A DNA stretch of 64,000 nucleotides from Lanius collurio (taxonomy: Eukaryota; Chordata; Aves; Passeriformes; Laniidae). The DNA is taken from contig JACBWW010000003.1 of the NCBI GenBank assembly GCA_020086605.1, positions 54,178,187 to 54,242,186 of the forward strand, written 5' to 3'. A program made the translations under genes and the position numbers. How positions within the stretch are numbered: position 1 is the first letter of the stretch; every line of letters begins with the position of its first letter. Of this stretch, positions 40,601-52,600 are shown one piece after another. The notes beneath the pieces were generated by a model. It ran no database searches. It was not told the origin of the DNA and worked only from the letters and a program-made list of their open reading frames with translations.

Positions 40601-43600
40601 CCTTGCTTTTTTTGGAAAATAGAAATTTGGCATTAGAAATGATGACCAATCTCCATTCTTACCCAGGGATTTCACTTGCTTATCTCCTGGCTTCTCTTTT
40701 CTGTAGGAGGAAATGCATTTCTTCTTGTCGATATATTAATATCTAGCTATGGTTGTGTATTACCTCTCATAAGTGTTCCTGGCCAGGTAGAAGCTGGAGA
40801 TTGCACAGATTGCCTTTCTGTCATCCAAAATGTCCCTCCCTAGGAGCTCTCCTTGAATGCATTGCTTCATTGAAGTGTAGACGCCGTGTTAACATCTATA
40901 TCTAGACAATCTGTGGTTTGGAAAAGAAAAATTTTCTACCTCTCTTTATACTCTCTGAGTAGAAAAAGAGACTTAGCCTATTTTGGACCTAAGGCAAGTT
41001 CCATTCTTGGACCTAAATGGAAGTTTCATTTTTTTCATAAAGTGATCCAGCTCCTGATATCAAAACATTCAGATTGACAACCTGAGTTAAAAAATACTTG
41101 TCCTCGTATTCATAACCCTTGAGTTATGTTTCTCATATCTCTGCAAAGCAAATATGTATAATACTTCATAAATCTGAACTATTACCAATTGAAAACTTCT
41201 CTGGCCTCCTTTTTTCCCTTTGGTTGCTTTCCGTAAGGCACTGACCTTTTTCTGTGCAATTTAGTCTTAGTTGAAGTGGGAGGCTGCTATTCACATTTTT
41301 GAATGATGGATGAATGGAAGCTCAGCTGAATGAATGGTCTTTCATTATCTTCAGACTGATTTTCATCTCTTCAAGACATTAGCTATTGAGTATCCATCCA
41401 ATCAACAGTGCACTGGCATGGCTGGATTCTGCTGGCAACAAGAGATATTCCCATAAATCAGATTCAAGGTCCATGCTGACATGCTCCATTGTTGAAACAC
41501 TTTCATTACTACCCTGCTGAGACATTCCTTAACAGTTCTTCATCATCTGGCAGCAGGAATTCTCATAATCTGAAGTCTGTAGGCTTGCTCAGGACTACAT
41601 ATATTCTAGGTAAACATCTTTGTATATCATGAGTGATGGTTATCTTTGATATAAAACAGTACCTCGTCTTTGAAGCTGCATAGTAGCAAGCTGAAACTCT
41701 GGCCACTTTTTTAAACTTGTATGGCAACCTTGAAAGAAGAACCAAAAAAAGTTTTGGGGAGGTGGAACCAGACAGATACATAAAAAAAAAAAGGGAAGTG
41801 CAAGACCAAGAACCTCTTGTAGGAATGCTGTAGTCATAAAGGATTGATACATTCATCAGCAAACTCATCATGGATTTGCACATCCTGATGAAGAATCTTC
41901 TTTGCTTTTTGCTGTGGTCAGCAAAATGGGAGAAAAAGGTTAAAGTTTGGTATCTGTTTTCAGGGGCTATGAGATGGCCTTGAATACAAGATAGCAAATT
42001 TTTGTTTTTTAGTTGACTGCTGTACAAGCTCCCTTTCAAGACTGTTTTACTTTTCCCCCTGTGAGAGGGGGAGGGTCTTGTGTCATAGTCTGTCTCATTC
42101 ATCTGTTGTTCAACAGCATAACTGAGCTTGTACTGAGGAGAGATGATTTCAGAATAATTTTTACCCTCTCTGCATAATCTGAGGTCTTCATGTCCATTCT
42201 GAGTCTGTTGATGCAGGACTCTGGTTCTGGGCTGTCTCATGGTCAGCACCCTTTGCCTGGTGCCCTGTGTGCTGAGTAAGCCTTGGTGTTACAGCTGAGA
42301 TATGTCCCTTGGTTAAAAGGTGCCAGGTGGTAGCTAAAATGGAACTTACCTGGCTGTGGGGCCATGCTTTCTACCTCAAAGGTCTTCTCATCTGTCTGCT
42401 TAACTGTAGTGATCGTACTACTCTGCCTGTAATGAGGGAGTCCTGTTTCCTGATTGCTGAGTTTGGGGTGTGTGTCTTTGGCTCGTTATTCCCCAGAGAC
42501 ATGGTATTTTTGTACTCTGCTCTCCTGGAATACTCAAAAGAGCTTCTGTGGAACACCAGCACCAGCTTGGTGCCTGACTATATTTAGTTTCCATTTTTGC
42601 AGGAAAGTTAGCAGAATCAGGGCTGCGTAGTGGTGCAGACAGCTATTTCAAAAATAAAGCTGGTGACAGCCGGGTCTTTGCTTGCGTGTGATATGTTTAT
42701 GTGGTTAAAAATGTGGGATAAAATTTCTGGTCTTTTGCATTGATCTTGTGATAAAGGAAGGGAAAATTGTAAATTGTGAGCACAGGGATGGTGGCTCCTG
42801 CCACCTGTGAAATACCACTCATACCTCATCTCTCCATACCCTCAAGACCTTTCAAACTCAACACCCAAATTTAACTCAGTACATAGGCAGGGTGGTGGTG
42901 TCAAACTGTGGCAGATCAGCAAGGAGAAGCACAGAGCTCTGCCCTGGGGAGGAATAATCCCAGGCACCAGCACATGCTGGTGTGGAGTTTGGCAGAAAAG
43001 GCCCTGGGAGACAGGTGACCACGAGCCAGCAAAAGACACATGCCATGAAGAAGGCAAACAGCCTCCTGGGCTACACTGGGAAGGAAGCTGTTAACAGGTT
43101 GATGGAGGTGAATTTTCCCCTCAGCCCAACCTTGGTGATGCCACATGTGGAATTCTGTGTCCAGTGCTGGGCTGGATCCCCAGTAGAAGAAGGACATGGA
43201 CTTACTAAAATGAGTCCATGGAAGGGCCATGAAGGCTTGATGATTGAAGGCTTGGAGCATCTTTCATGAGAGGAGAGGCTGAGACAGTTGGAGTGTTCAG
43301 CTTGGAGGACAGCAGGTTTGAGAGAGATCTTTCCAGTGTGTAAAAATACACACTGGAATGAGTAAAGAAAGCAGAGATTCTTCTCAGTGGTGTCCAGTGA
43401 AAGGACAAGAAGCAGTGGACACAAACTAAAATAACTGTAAATTATATTTAATCAAAAAAACACTTGTTTTGCTATGAGGGTGGTAAAATGTAGCATTTAA
43501 GTAAAACTTTATAAAATGAAGGCCTTGTTGCCTTTGTGAAATTATGACTCAGGCCTGTTACTTTGGCTATAGAAGGACGGTGAGAAAAGTCCGCGAGAAG

Positions 43601-46600
43601 AAAAACAATTAGTTCTTACCCAGGAGAATGTAGTATGAACAGAAGCAAGAAAGTTAAACTACAGAAGGAGAAAAACAGCAACATATCTGTACCTGGTATT
43701 TTTCTGAATGCTTGAATGCTTATGCTGTAGGTAGCCAGTGGTAGTATATTTGAGTTAATAATAGCCAATGAGTCTATTGCAGTGGTTTAGCAGCCAATGA
43801 ATCTGCAACACGAATGATAACATACAAAAGGTGTATAAAAGAGGCTGCTTTGGTTAATAAATGGCTTTTTGGTCCTTGAAAGAGGCACTGTCCATGTGTG
43901 TTGTGACTGCCCCAACAGTGACAGTAAAACACTGCAGTTTGTGTTTTAAAGACGCAGGCTGTGGAGTCTTTATCTTGGAGACTCTAACCTGACTGGACAT
44001 GGTCCAGAGCAACCTGCTGTTGTTGCACATGTAGGGTGGTTTGAATAAACTCAAGAGGTCCCTTCCCACCTCCAGTACCCTGTGATCCTGGAGGCTGAGA
44101 TTATCTCTGCTAATTAGAGAATGCTAATTCTACACCAGCTACATTTAAGAGGGCACAAATTTTATCTTGGGTTTTTGTAAGTTGACACGTGACATCCTAA
44201 ATTAGTGGTGCTTCTAAAGATCACTGCATATTTGTATTTATACAAGCATACACACTGGTTACGTTATGAAAACATTATCTCAATAACTGCTTGAAGGTAA
44301 TATAGGGCCTTGAATTTGGAAGTCTTCTGCATTGTAATTGCATTGCACTGTCCTTTTTGTTTCTAGACACACTGTCCAGAACGTCATATGTACCTAAATC
44401 TGTAATGCTGAGTTGTAATTTAACAGTGCTGTAGCAGTTTGTTTTTCAACTAGTTTCTAATTAGTGTTAACCACTCTCATAGGTGTGCAGCCTGTTCTCT
44501 CACCAGGCTCTTTTCCATTACTTTACCTGTTGTGTTACAAGCTCAGGCACAGACAAGTTCTTTATCGTAGTTTAGAGGGATTTAGACATACACCTCAATT
44601 AATGTTGAGGATTTCTGGGTACCACTTTTGTCTGAAGTGCCCTGATTAACTGTATTCTAGATAGCCAAAGAAAACTGTGTCAGGGATTTCATACCTTACT
44701 AAAGAAATGGCCTTTTAAATCCTGGCATATTTGTTACATAGGAATGGTGGATAAGTATGACCATTTTAATAAAAAAATTGTTTTCTGTCTTGAAAAGTAA
44801 TTTAGACCTTAAGACAGCTGTTTCATTTAGAACATTCATGCACTCAGATGCAGAACTGAGAGGAAAGAGAAACAGAGAATTATCACTGTAATCTGCAGAG
44901 GAGCTTCTTAAGTTTTATGTACTTTACAGGACGATTGCAGATCATCTTCCGTGTAAATCATGGCTAAATGGACACAGTGTATTGCCATGTTGAGCTTCAG
45001 GTTCAGGAAAGACTTCAGTGGCATGCTTTGTTCTGTGTTGACATGTTGCCTGTTGGAAGAGAAATTAAAATAAATGTTTTAAACTCTCCATTTACCCTCA
45101 GGGGGATTTAAAAACATATTTTTCTACCTAGGTACACAGATCATGAGTGTTTAGTATTGCTGTTTGGTAAGCTGCTGCAGACATTAGGTTCTTCAGTGCT
45201 CTCAGTCAACAATGGTCTGTGAGGAGACATCAGCGCTTTCTTTCATAGTTACTTCTTTTTTTGTCTCTCAAATTAAAAAGTTCAGATTAGAGACAAAGTT
45301 CTAGAAGTTTTTCTAAAATAGTAGCTACAACTGTCATTGAGTGTGTATGGAAAACTGCATAGAAAATGGCTCTATGCTTCTTTCTCTCACAGTTGAGAAT
45401 TATCACCAGTATATATAGGTAATTGATGTGTTATCAACTAGTGCTTTGATTGGTTTTGTGACCTTAAATTCAGGAGGTATGCTATAAATAGTATTTTGTA
45501 ACTGCTGTGTACTTCTTGGAAGCAGCAATATTTTTGAACTACAGCATTCACCGTCAAATGTGACGTGATTAGACACAACACATTCAGTAAATCTTAATAT
45601 TCTAACTCCACCAAATAAGAAATTTGTAGGCTTGCCAGTTGGGCTGTATTAGTTTCCTGGATAGCAATAAGGCATATGGAAAAGAGCTGGCTGGGTTTTT
45701 TTGTTTCCTAGGGCCTAGGGACAGACTTCTAACCCTGTTGTGCTGCTCTTTAAATCTAATGATGTTCCAGCATTTGAGTCCTTCAAATTCAAGCTGTGGT
45801 TGGATCTAGTTTAAAGAACAGCAGTTATGTTGTATGCATTTGTCTGCTCCATAGCCCTGACATATGGGATGTGTTAAACTGAGGTCCAAGTGCAAGGATG
45901 ATATCACCAGCACAGAGCAATAATATCAATGTCAGAAGCATGGATTAGTGAGTGGCTGAATTTTGGAGCTGGAGACTGCCTGACATCCTTTTATTTTTCT
46001 GACCCTTTTAAAAAAAAGATGTGACATTTTGCTGATGTAGATTTACGTTGCCCTTGTCCTCAGTGGTGCTTCTGCTCAGTGTGGTGCTGTCAATTGCTGT
46101 GGAGGACTGGCTGTTCTCTGTCATTCGTGCTTTATTCACAAGGTGTTTTTCACTCACTGCTGTCATCAAGCTTCTTGCCTTTTGTGCTTTGTTATCCCAT
46201 GAATGAGTCTTCTATTCATACAGTATTATTGCTGACCTCTACTTGAACTTTCTTCGTCTCCTTCCACATATATTATTTGACTTTCCACTGTGACAGGGAG
46301 TAAGAAAGGAAACGACATATTGCAGGCTCAGAAAGAATTATAGTCTTAACTTCTAGCAGAAGAAGTGTGTGTTTTGGCTCTTGAAAATGAGAACAGTTTC
46401 ATACCAAGGGGAGGCAAAATATCAAATGTGTTTCTGCATGGTTGACATTTCTGGAAAACATATCATAACTGCATGCAAATTGGACTAGTTTGTCTAGAGC
46501 ACTGAGTCCTCCTGTGTGGCAGTGCCTGTATTTGCTGCTTCTCCCTCTGCCTTTCAAGGAACTTTCAAAGAGTAGTCATATTAACTCCAAGAGTCAAAGA

Positions 46601-49600
46601 ACCCTACTCTAGATTAAAAATCATGGTTCTGTATTTCTACGTCAGTAAGGCTTTCAGGGTTTTTTGGCTGAACTTCTGTTTTTAACATTGCTCACTTGCT
46701 CACAACGCATGTGTGGAGGAATAGCTTCAGGTAAGGAATGCAGCTGTGGAGAGGTGGTCAGTGTTTCCAGGAGCTTGTCAAGCCTGATGTGTTCTGTGCA
46801 GCCCCCACACAGAGCTTCTCTCAAGTCTCTCTCTGCACTCCATTCCCTTCAGTGGGATGACTCAAGGGTCATATTTTCCAGGCTCCAATAACACTCCCTC
46901 TGTCCCAGAAAATTCTGTCTGGATCTTACTGTCAGCATCACCATCATTGGCTTCACTCTCAGACAATTTTGGCATGATCTTGAGAGTGCTGTAGCACTTT
47001 TATATTGGAAGTACCAGCAAATCAACTTCAGTGTCTGGGGGCTTGAGGAATCAAAACCAGGAAACTTCGTTTGGTAGATGGAAAGTTCCTTCAATGGTGT
47101 CTCTTCTTTGAAAAATTTCCCTGAAACAAAGGAACCAAAATTCTTGATGGTGATTTGATTTTTGGCGGTACTGAAGCAGGTTTTGTACAAATACCTTGCC
47201 CTAAAACATTACTGGTAGCTTTTAGCTCTATCTGGTGCCTTTGAAGGTTAAATTTTGAGCCTATGCCTCCTCCTGTGAAAGGCAGAAATGAGCAGACCAA
47301 GTCCCTTCCTCCTCAGTTAGCTTTCTGGCAGAGTGGCAAGTTCCTTCTGCCAAGTAGTGCTAGGAAGATTGTAAATTTGTTACAGAAAGTGCATTAATAT
47401 TTTACTTTCTCCCCATAAAAATTCTCCACCAATTTTAAGTGAGTGAACTGAAGACAGTTGCTGGTGTAAAATATATGGGCTGTTATTCTGACTTTACAAT
47501 ATGTGCAATTCTGTTATTTCTGCTTACCTAAAGATCACAGGCTCTGTTATTGTTTGTTGTGGAATGCAGCACTTGAAGCAGAATAATGCTTTCTATATAA
47601 CATTAGGAAACACGATACAAAATTTGGTAACTGGTCTCTTCCCTACTATCCTGCTTCTCTAACTGGTGAGTACTGTATAATTCAGAGGAAAATGGGACCT
47701 TCTCTGTCACTACTCTTTCTTGATGACCGAGTAAAAGGGAAATAAGCACACTATTGATCACACTACTGAACCTTATAGTAGACTAAAACACTGAGTATTG
47801 GAAGCTGTATTATATGGAATGATATGCTGTTATTCTCCTTTAAGAAATGTTGTTGGGAAAATTGGCTATTAAAGTTGTGTAGATAGTCAAAGTGTTCAAA
47901 ATTACCCTCAAATGGGAATTCATGACCATGCATGGTTGTATGGAAAGACTATTGAAAAAGACATTTGCAAGAACTGGCAATGGAAACTGGCTAAGCAAAG
48001 TGGGGTGCAGAAATTATTTGACACACACTGTCTTTTAGAATAAATTTATTAACTAGAATGTAGTGGTGTTTGTGTTCCTATCGGGTTTTAAAGATTTCTA
48101 TCACCTTGTTATTCTGTTTAATATCTCACTATTGTTTATTCCCTTTTAGGGAACTTTCTACAACTCTATTAAGTACAACAAGGAGAAAACATAAGCAAAA
48201 TAGTGGGTGTACAGAAGTAACAAAACCTAAATGTTTTATGCAGAAAAGATTCAACAAGTATCTCCTACCAATGAAGAACGAAACACATTTTCACACTGTG
48301 ACCTTGCAGTACAATCTTGGATCAAACCACACATGTTTCTTTAACAAAAAATAATTGAATTATACTATTTGCATTGATCTGATGATGTGGAAATAAAACA
48401 TTGAAAGGAATGTCGTTATTGTTTTCTTTATTCTTTGGATTTTGCTTCACTGCATGGATTTACTAAAACAAATAAAAGCTTTCACTACAAAGCCATCACT
48501 ACAGGAATAAAGAAGCCTTATAGGCAAAACTTGTTGATATGAAATGATATGAAATATTAACCAGGGTAATAACTCTGGTTTCATACTCAGCACAACATTT
48601 TAGAAGTAGAGAAGGAAGATACAGCTGTACAAATCCTGTTATCCTCTTTAGGCTATATGATTAAACTGCTGGGATAACCCTGAAAAGGTACATCTGTGCT
48701 ATTGTACAGCTGCTTGGATTTGAATCAGGGGTCTGGTGCTTTCATTTTTACTGGTGTTGAGTAGCATTTTACTTTGCCAGTAGTTCTTTTGAAGCTTGCA
48801 AGGCTAATCATGGCCACTGTGAGAATGGCACAATTGAACTGTTAGTGGAAGGCAGATACTGCAAGTAATGCAGACTGATGAGCAGGAAGTTTATTTGGCA
48901 AAGATATTTAAAAACATTAATTTTGCCATGACTAGTAGATTCCTATTAAATCACAAAACAGATTCCACTCCCACTGAAATCAAGGGAAGTTTTGACTTCA
49001 GTGACATAAAGATTTGGACCTCTTTTGGATTTATCTTCCAATTTAAGATCATTTTTCTGATGCTTACTAAATGTTCCCCAGTGTCAATACATTAAAATGT
49101 GCTGCCAATTAAAATAGTGTTGTCTTGTACTGTAAAAGCTAAAATAAAATATTTGCTTTGGCATCTTTGTAAGTGGAATTTTTGTCATGTGTTTAGAACT
49201 TATTCTGCACTGCTAGCTCCACGTAGGAAATGTTCCCTGTTCTTCTAAAAACATTTGTAGTACACGTTTAAGACATTAACTGTAACTTTATGGGTTGAGT
49301 TTAATGCTCAGTGGATTTACACTACAGTATGAATCTAACCCTTAATTATTACCAACTGAACTCCTGCACATCAGATTGTTTTTGACTGTGAGATTATAAT
49401 TTTGTATTTAATGAAAAGTTTGTCATTAATAATACGTTGTGAAAGTTTTAAGTTGCTAACTATGTGTTTTATTTCCCCTCTGTATCAGGAGAGTTTCTTG
49501 GAGCTATTGTGAGCAATTTTTAGATAATTTCTCACTGAATTACTTATTTATTTGCTGAACATCTCTGCTCAAATCAGTTTATTTCTGGCAGTGTACTTGG

Positions 49601-52600
49601 TGATTCCTGTTAGTACCATGTTAGGTGTTAGTATTCTTTGTGAACTAACTTATACAGTGGATCCTGACAAAAATGATGATGATAAAAGCTGGGCTGCAGC
49701 TTAATTCACTAATCTGTGTTTGTTTTTTACTGTATTCAGGGACATGCTTTTCATCCCTAAATGGTTTGTGATGCCTCATACCTTTTCTACTATACCTTCT
49801 TTGCTTTGTCTTTCCTATTTCCCTCCTTATTCTATAGCCAACCTGGTGTCAAGTTTGCTATTTTTGTACTTCAAACATAAGATCTTCTTATACCTGTATA
49901 ACATCATTCCTTTGTTTCCATCCTTACAATATGAGTCCACTGTTTCAGAAACCTTAATTTATAGTCACAAATCCACTTCTATTGGAATATGGCAATTCTG
50001 TCTGAGGTTCTGAAAACATTTTGCTTTCCCTTACATTCCTTCCTGGTGTTTTCTCAAACTGAATGTGGCACTTTACGTTTAGGCCTCTCAGTTGGCTTAT
50101 TGCACAATTTGTGTCTAATCTCTACTTCCCTTTCCTCCGATTTCCCCATTGGTTAATTAAGCCCTAGAGACCATTAATACGTACTTCTGCTAATTCTCAT
50201 AAGATCTTTTCTGTTGTTGGTTTTTTGTTTCTTTTTTTAAAATCTTGTATTTTTGTGTTTTTCATTTATCTGTAAGACTAAAGTTTCATTATCATGCCAA
50301 TTCTCATAGAGACTGAATCAGGTCTTTGCATTTTACCTATGCTGTATTGAGTGCCTCCTACGTAGGTTTAATACAGCATATTCAATTAACCTTCAGTTTT
50401 GCTCAACTCTCGGGGGGAAGATTCATTTCTAGCTTTACAAGTCTACAGAGGTGCTTAGTGGTTTTCTAAAGGGCTTCTGAGATGTATGGAAACACCTGTT
50501 TTTCTCTGTTGGCTGTAACAGGGCCTTGATAACTGTTTTAAATGTCTGCATCTCTTGGTAGCTCTCTCTGCATTGTCCATGCCTAGGCTAAGGGTCATGA
50601 ACTGTGTACTGGGACTGAAATTGTATATGTGCATTGGGAATGAAAATGAACTATTGGTTTGGTTCTATATGGCAGTTAACTTTTTTCTTTCTTGAGTGTT
50701 TTTAGAAGAAGAATTTCTTTTCATTGGTCTCCCAAAAGTTATTTTAAAGACCCTAATGAAAGAACTGAAGTAGATAATGGCCAGACTATTCTATAACTGG
50801 AGTTAGAACAAGCACATTTAGTCATTCTGCTTATTTCTCACTTTGACCATGGAAGAAAGCTTTAATTATCAAGCTGGTGGGAGGAGAAAGGCATATATTT
50901 ATTGAGTTACAATTTTGTTGTTGAATTAATAATATTTGTTTAATTTTAATGATTTACAGGCAGCCTGTTTACCTGTAAAACTCCAGCAATTGCAGATATT
51001 GTGATACTAGTAGATGGTTCTTGGAGTATTGGCAGATTCAATTTCAGGCTCGTTCGACTGTTCCTGGAGAACCTGGTTTCTGCTTTCAATGTGGGATCTG
51101 AGAAAACAAGAGTAGGTGAGGTGCCACACTTTTTCCCTAACATTTCTGTAGCAATGTAAAGATGTTATCATTTCAGGATGGTTAACAGCTTAGTGCTACT
51201 ATTTTTGAGTAAGATTCATCCTCATCTGAACTAGCACTTCTATCATCAGAGTAATGCTGCTGGAATGTTTGTAGTATTAATTCCTCACAGTTTACTGTGA
51301 TCCTCAGCTTAGGTAAACTCTAATGCAATGTCAGTGGAAAAATTAAAACAGTGGAAACAGTCTTACTGACTTCAGTCAGAAGTAGCCTCAAGCACTTGCA
51401 GTTTAATTTTTGCAGGCAGAAAGTGCCAATGGATAGTTTTTCTTGTGCTTTAAACTGGCTGAAATGTTCTATTTCTGATCTGCTGCTGTTCAAAGCTATA
51501 TTAAGTAAAATTGTTCTTTAAAAAAGAAATTCTTGAAATGTTAGTAACTCTGAAAAAGTTGTGTATTTCTTTGCTTTTAACTTAATTAGCACTTGAGCAA
51601 AAGGCTTTGAAAGTTAATTAAGGAGTTGTCACCCAGAGCAACCTCATACTATTTTTTGTTGTCAACCAATGCAGTTTTTCTAATATAGTAGCAAAGCTAC
51701 TTGCAGTACACTAATTGGTGGTAAGATATTGGTAACCAAGTGCATAAAGTGTATATAATTGAAAAAACCCTGCTTTATTATCTGATGGATTACCTTAATT
51801 TCTGTTTCTTTAGGTCTTGCACAGTACAGTGGTGATCCCCGAATCGAATGGCACTTGAATGCCTATGGCACAAAGGAGGCTGTTTTGGATGCAGTCCGAA
51901 ATCTACCGTACAAGGGAGGGAATACATTGACAGGTACTGTGTGTGTGTTGGCTTTTGCCTTTTATTAAAACCCATATTCTGCTGCACAGACTAAAAAGTG
52001 TCAGTGCTTACTATGAAGGGAAGAAAGGATAGGGGTTTTGCAGCTTGCCAATGGCTTTATCCAGTGTCAGTTAAGTCTTTTCTGAAGCGCTTGTCCATTG
52101 ATTTCCCTGGGAATCAGGACAGGGTCTCATAAAACAAAGTGTACATAACTCCGTGCTGGAAGCAAAATCTTTTATCTGCTGGGAAGAAAATGCAAAATCC
52201 ATTTAAATGTTCATGCACAGAGCTTCATTCTGGAGAAGGAAAGAATGTTTGTATTTGACAACTGGTAATACTAACTTTACAAATGACCACCTTGAGCTTT
52301 TAGATTTCCATTGACTTTTTAGTAGTCAAAGCACTGAAGCCCCAGAGACACTTAGTGATGGGTAAAGGGGGGATGCCTGACAACCTGAATACAATTCCAA
52401 TGTCATCAAAGCAGGAGTCAGTCATGTTGGAATGATATACCCAAAGACCCAGACATGGTTTTAAGTAAATTGCTGCCTTTTTTTTTTTTTTTTTTTTCTG
52501 ATGGGCAAGGAACAGGAGAAACGATGAATAACAGCCTTTATTTTGGTAGAATAAGTAATTGCAGTGGGACAAAGGACAGAAAACTCTAGTATGATTCTAG

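Larger units (their letters stand above)
29844..50959 (+). other. COL14A1 intron 5 (about 21 kb)
   Basis: A GT-AG intron of 21,116 bases, phase 1, between the linker exon and the VWA domain. It holds a minus-strand CR1 (32.1-33.0 kb), an ERVL-type LTR (34.6-35.3 kb), a plus-strand CR1 split by an LTR-like insertion (42.9-44.1 kb) and a minus-strand 228-codon open frame (41.6-42.2 kb). I recognise nothing in the remaining stretches 29.9-32.1, 33.0-34.6, 35.3-41.5 and 44.1-50.9 kb. Confidence 0.85.

Noticed and set aside
43834..43861. TATAAAAG followed by AATAAA as a possible promoter of a small gene
   Set aside because: The close spacing and the CA end after it fit an LTR, and no coding sequence follows.
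43500..43930. hAT-type DNA transposon suggested by the 8-base flanking repeat AGTAAAAC
   Set aside because: The ends of the insert are not inverted repeats of each other, and its interior has LTR-type signals.
46849..47190. 113-codon minus-strand frame in intron 5
   Set aside because: No recognisable domain or gene context. The length is close to what chance gives in a window of this size.
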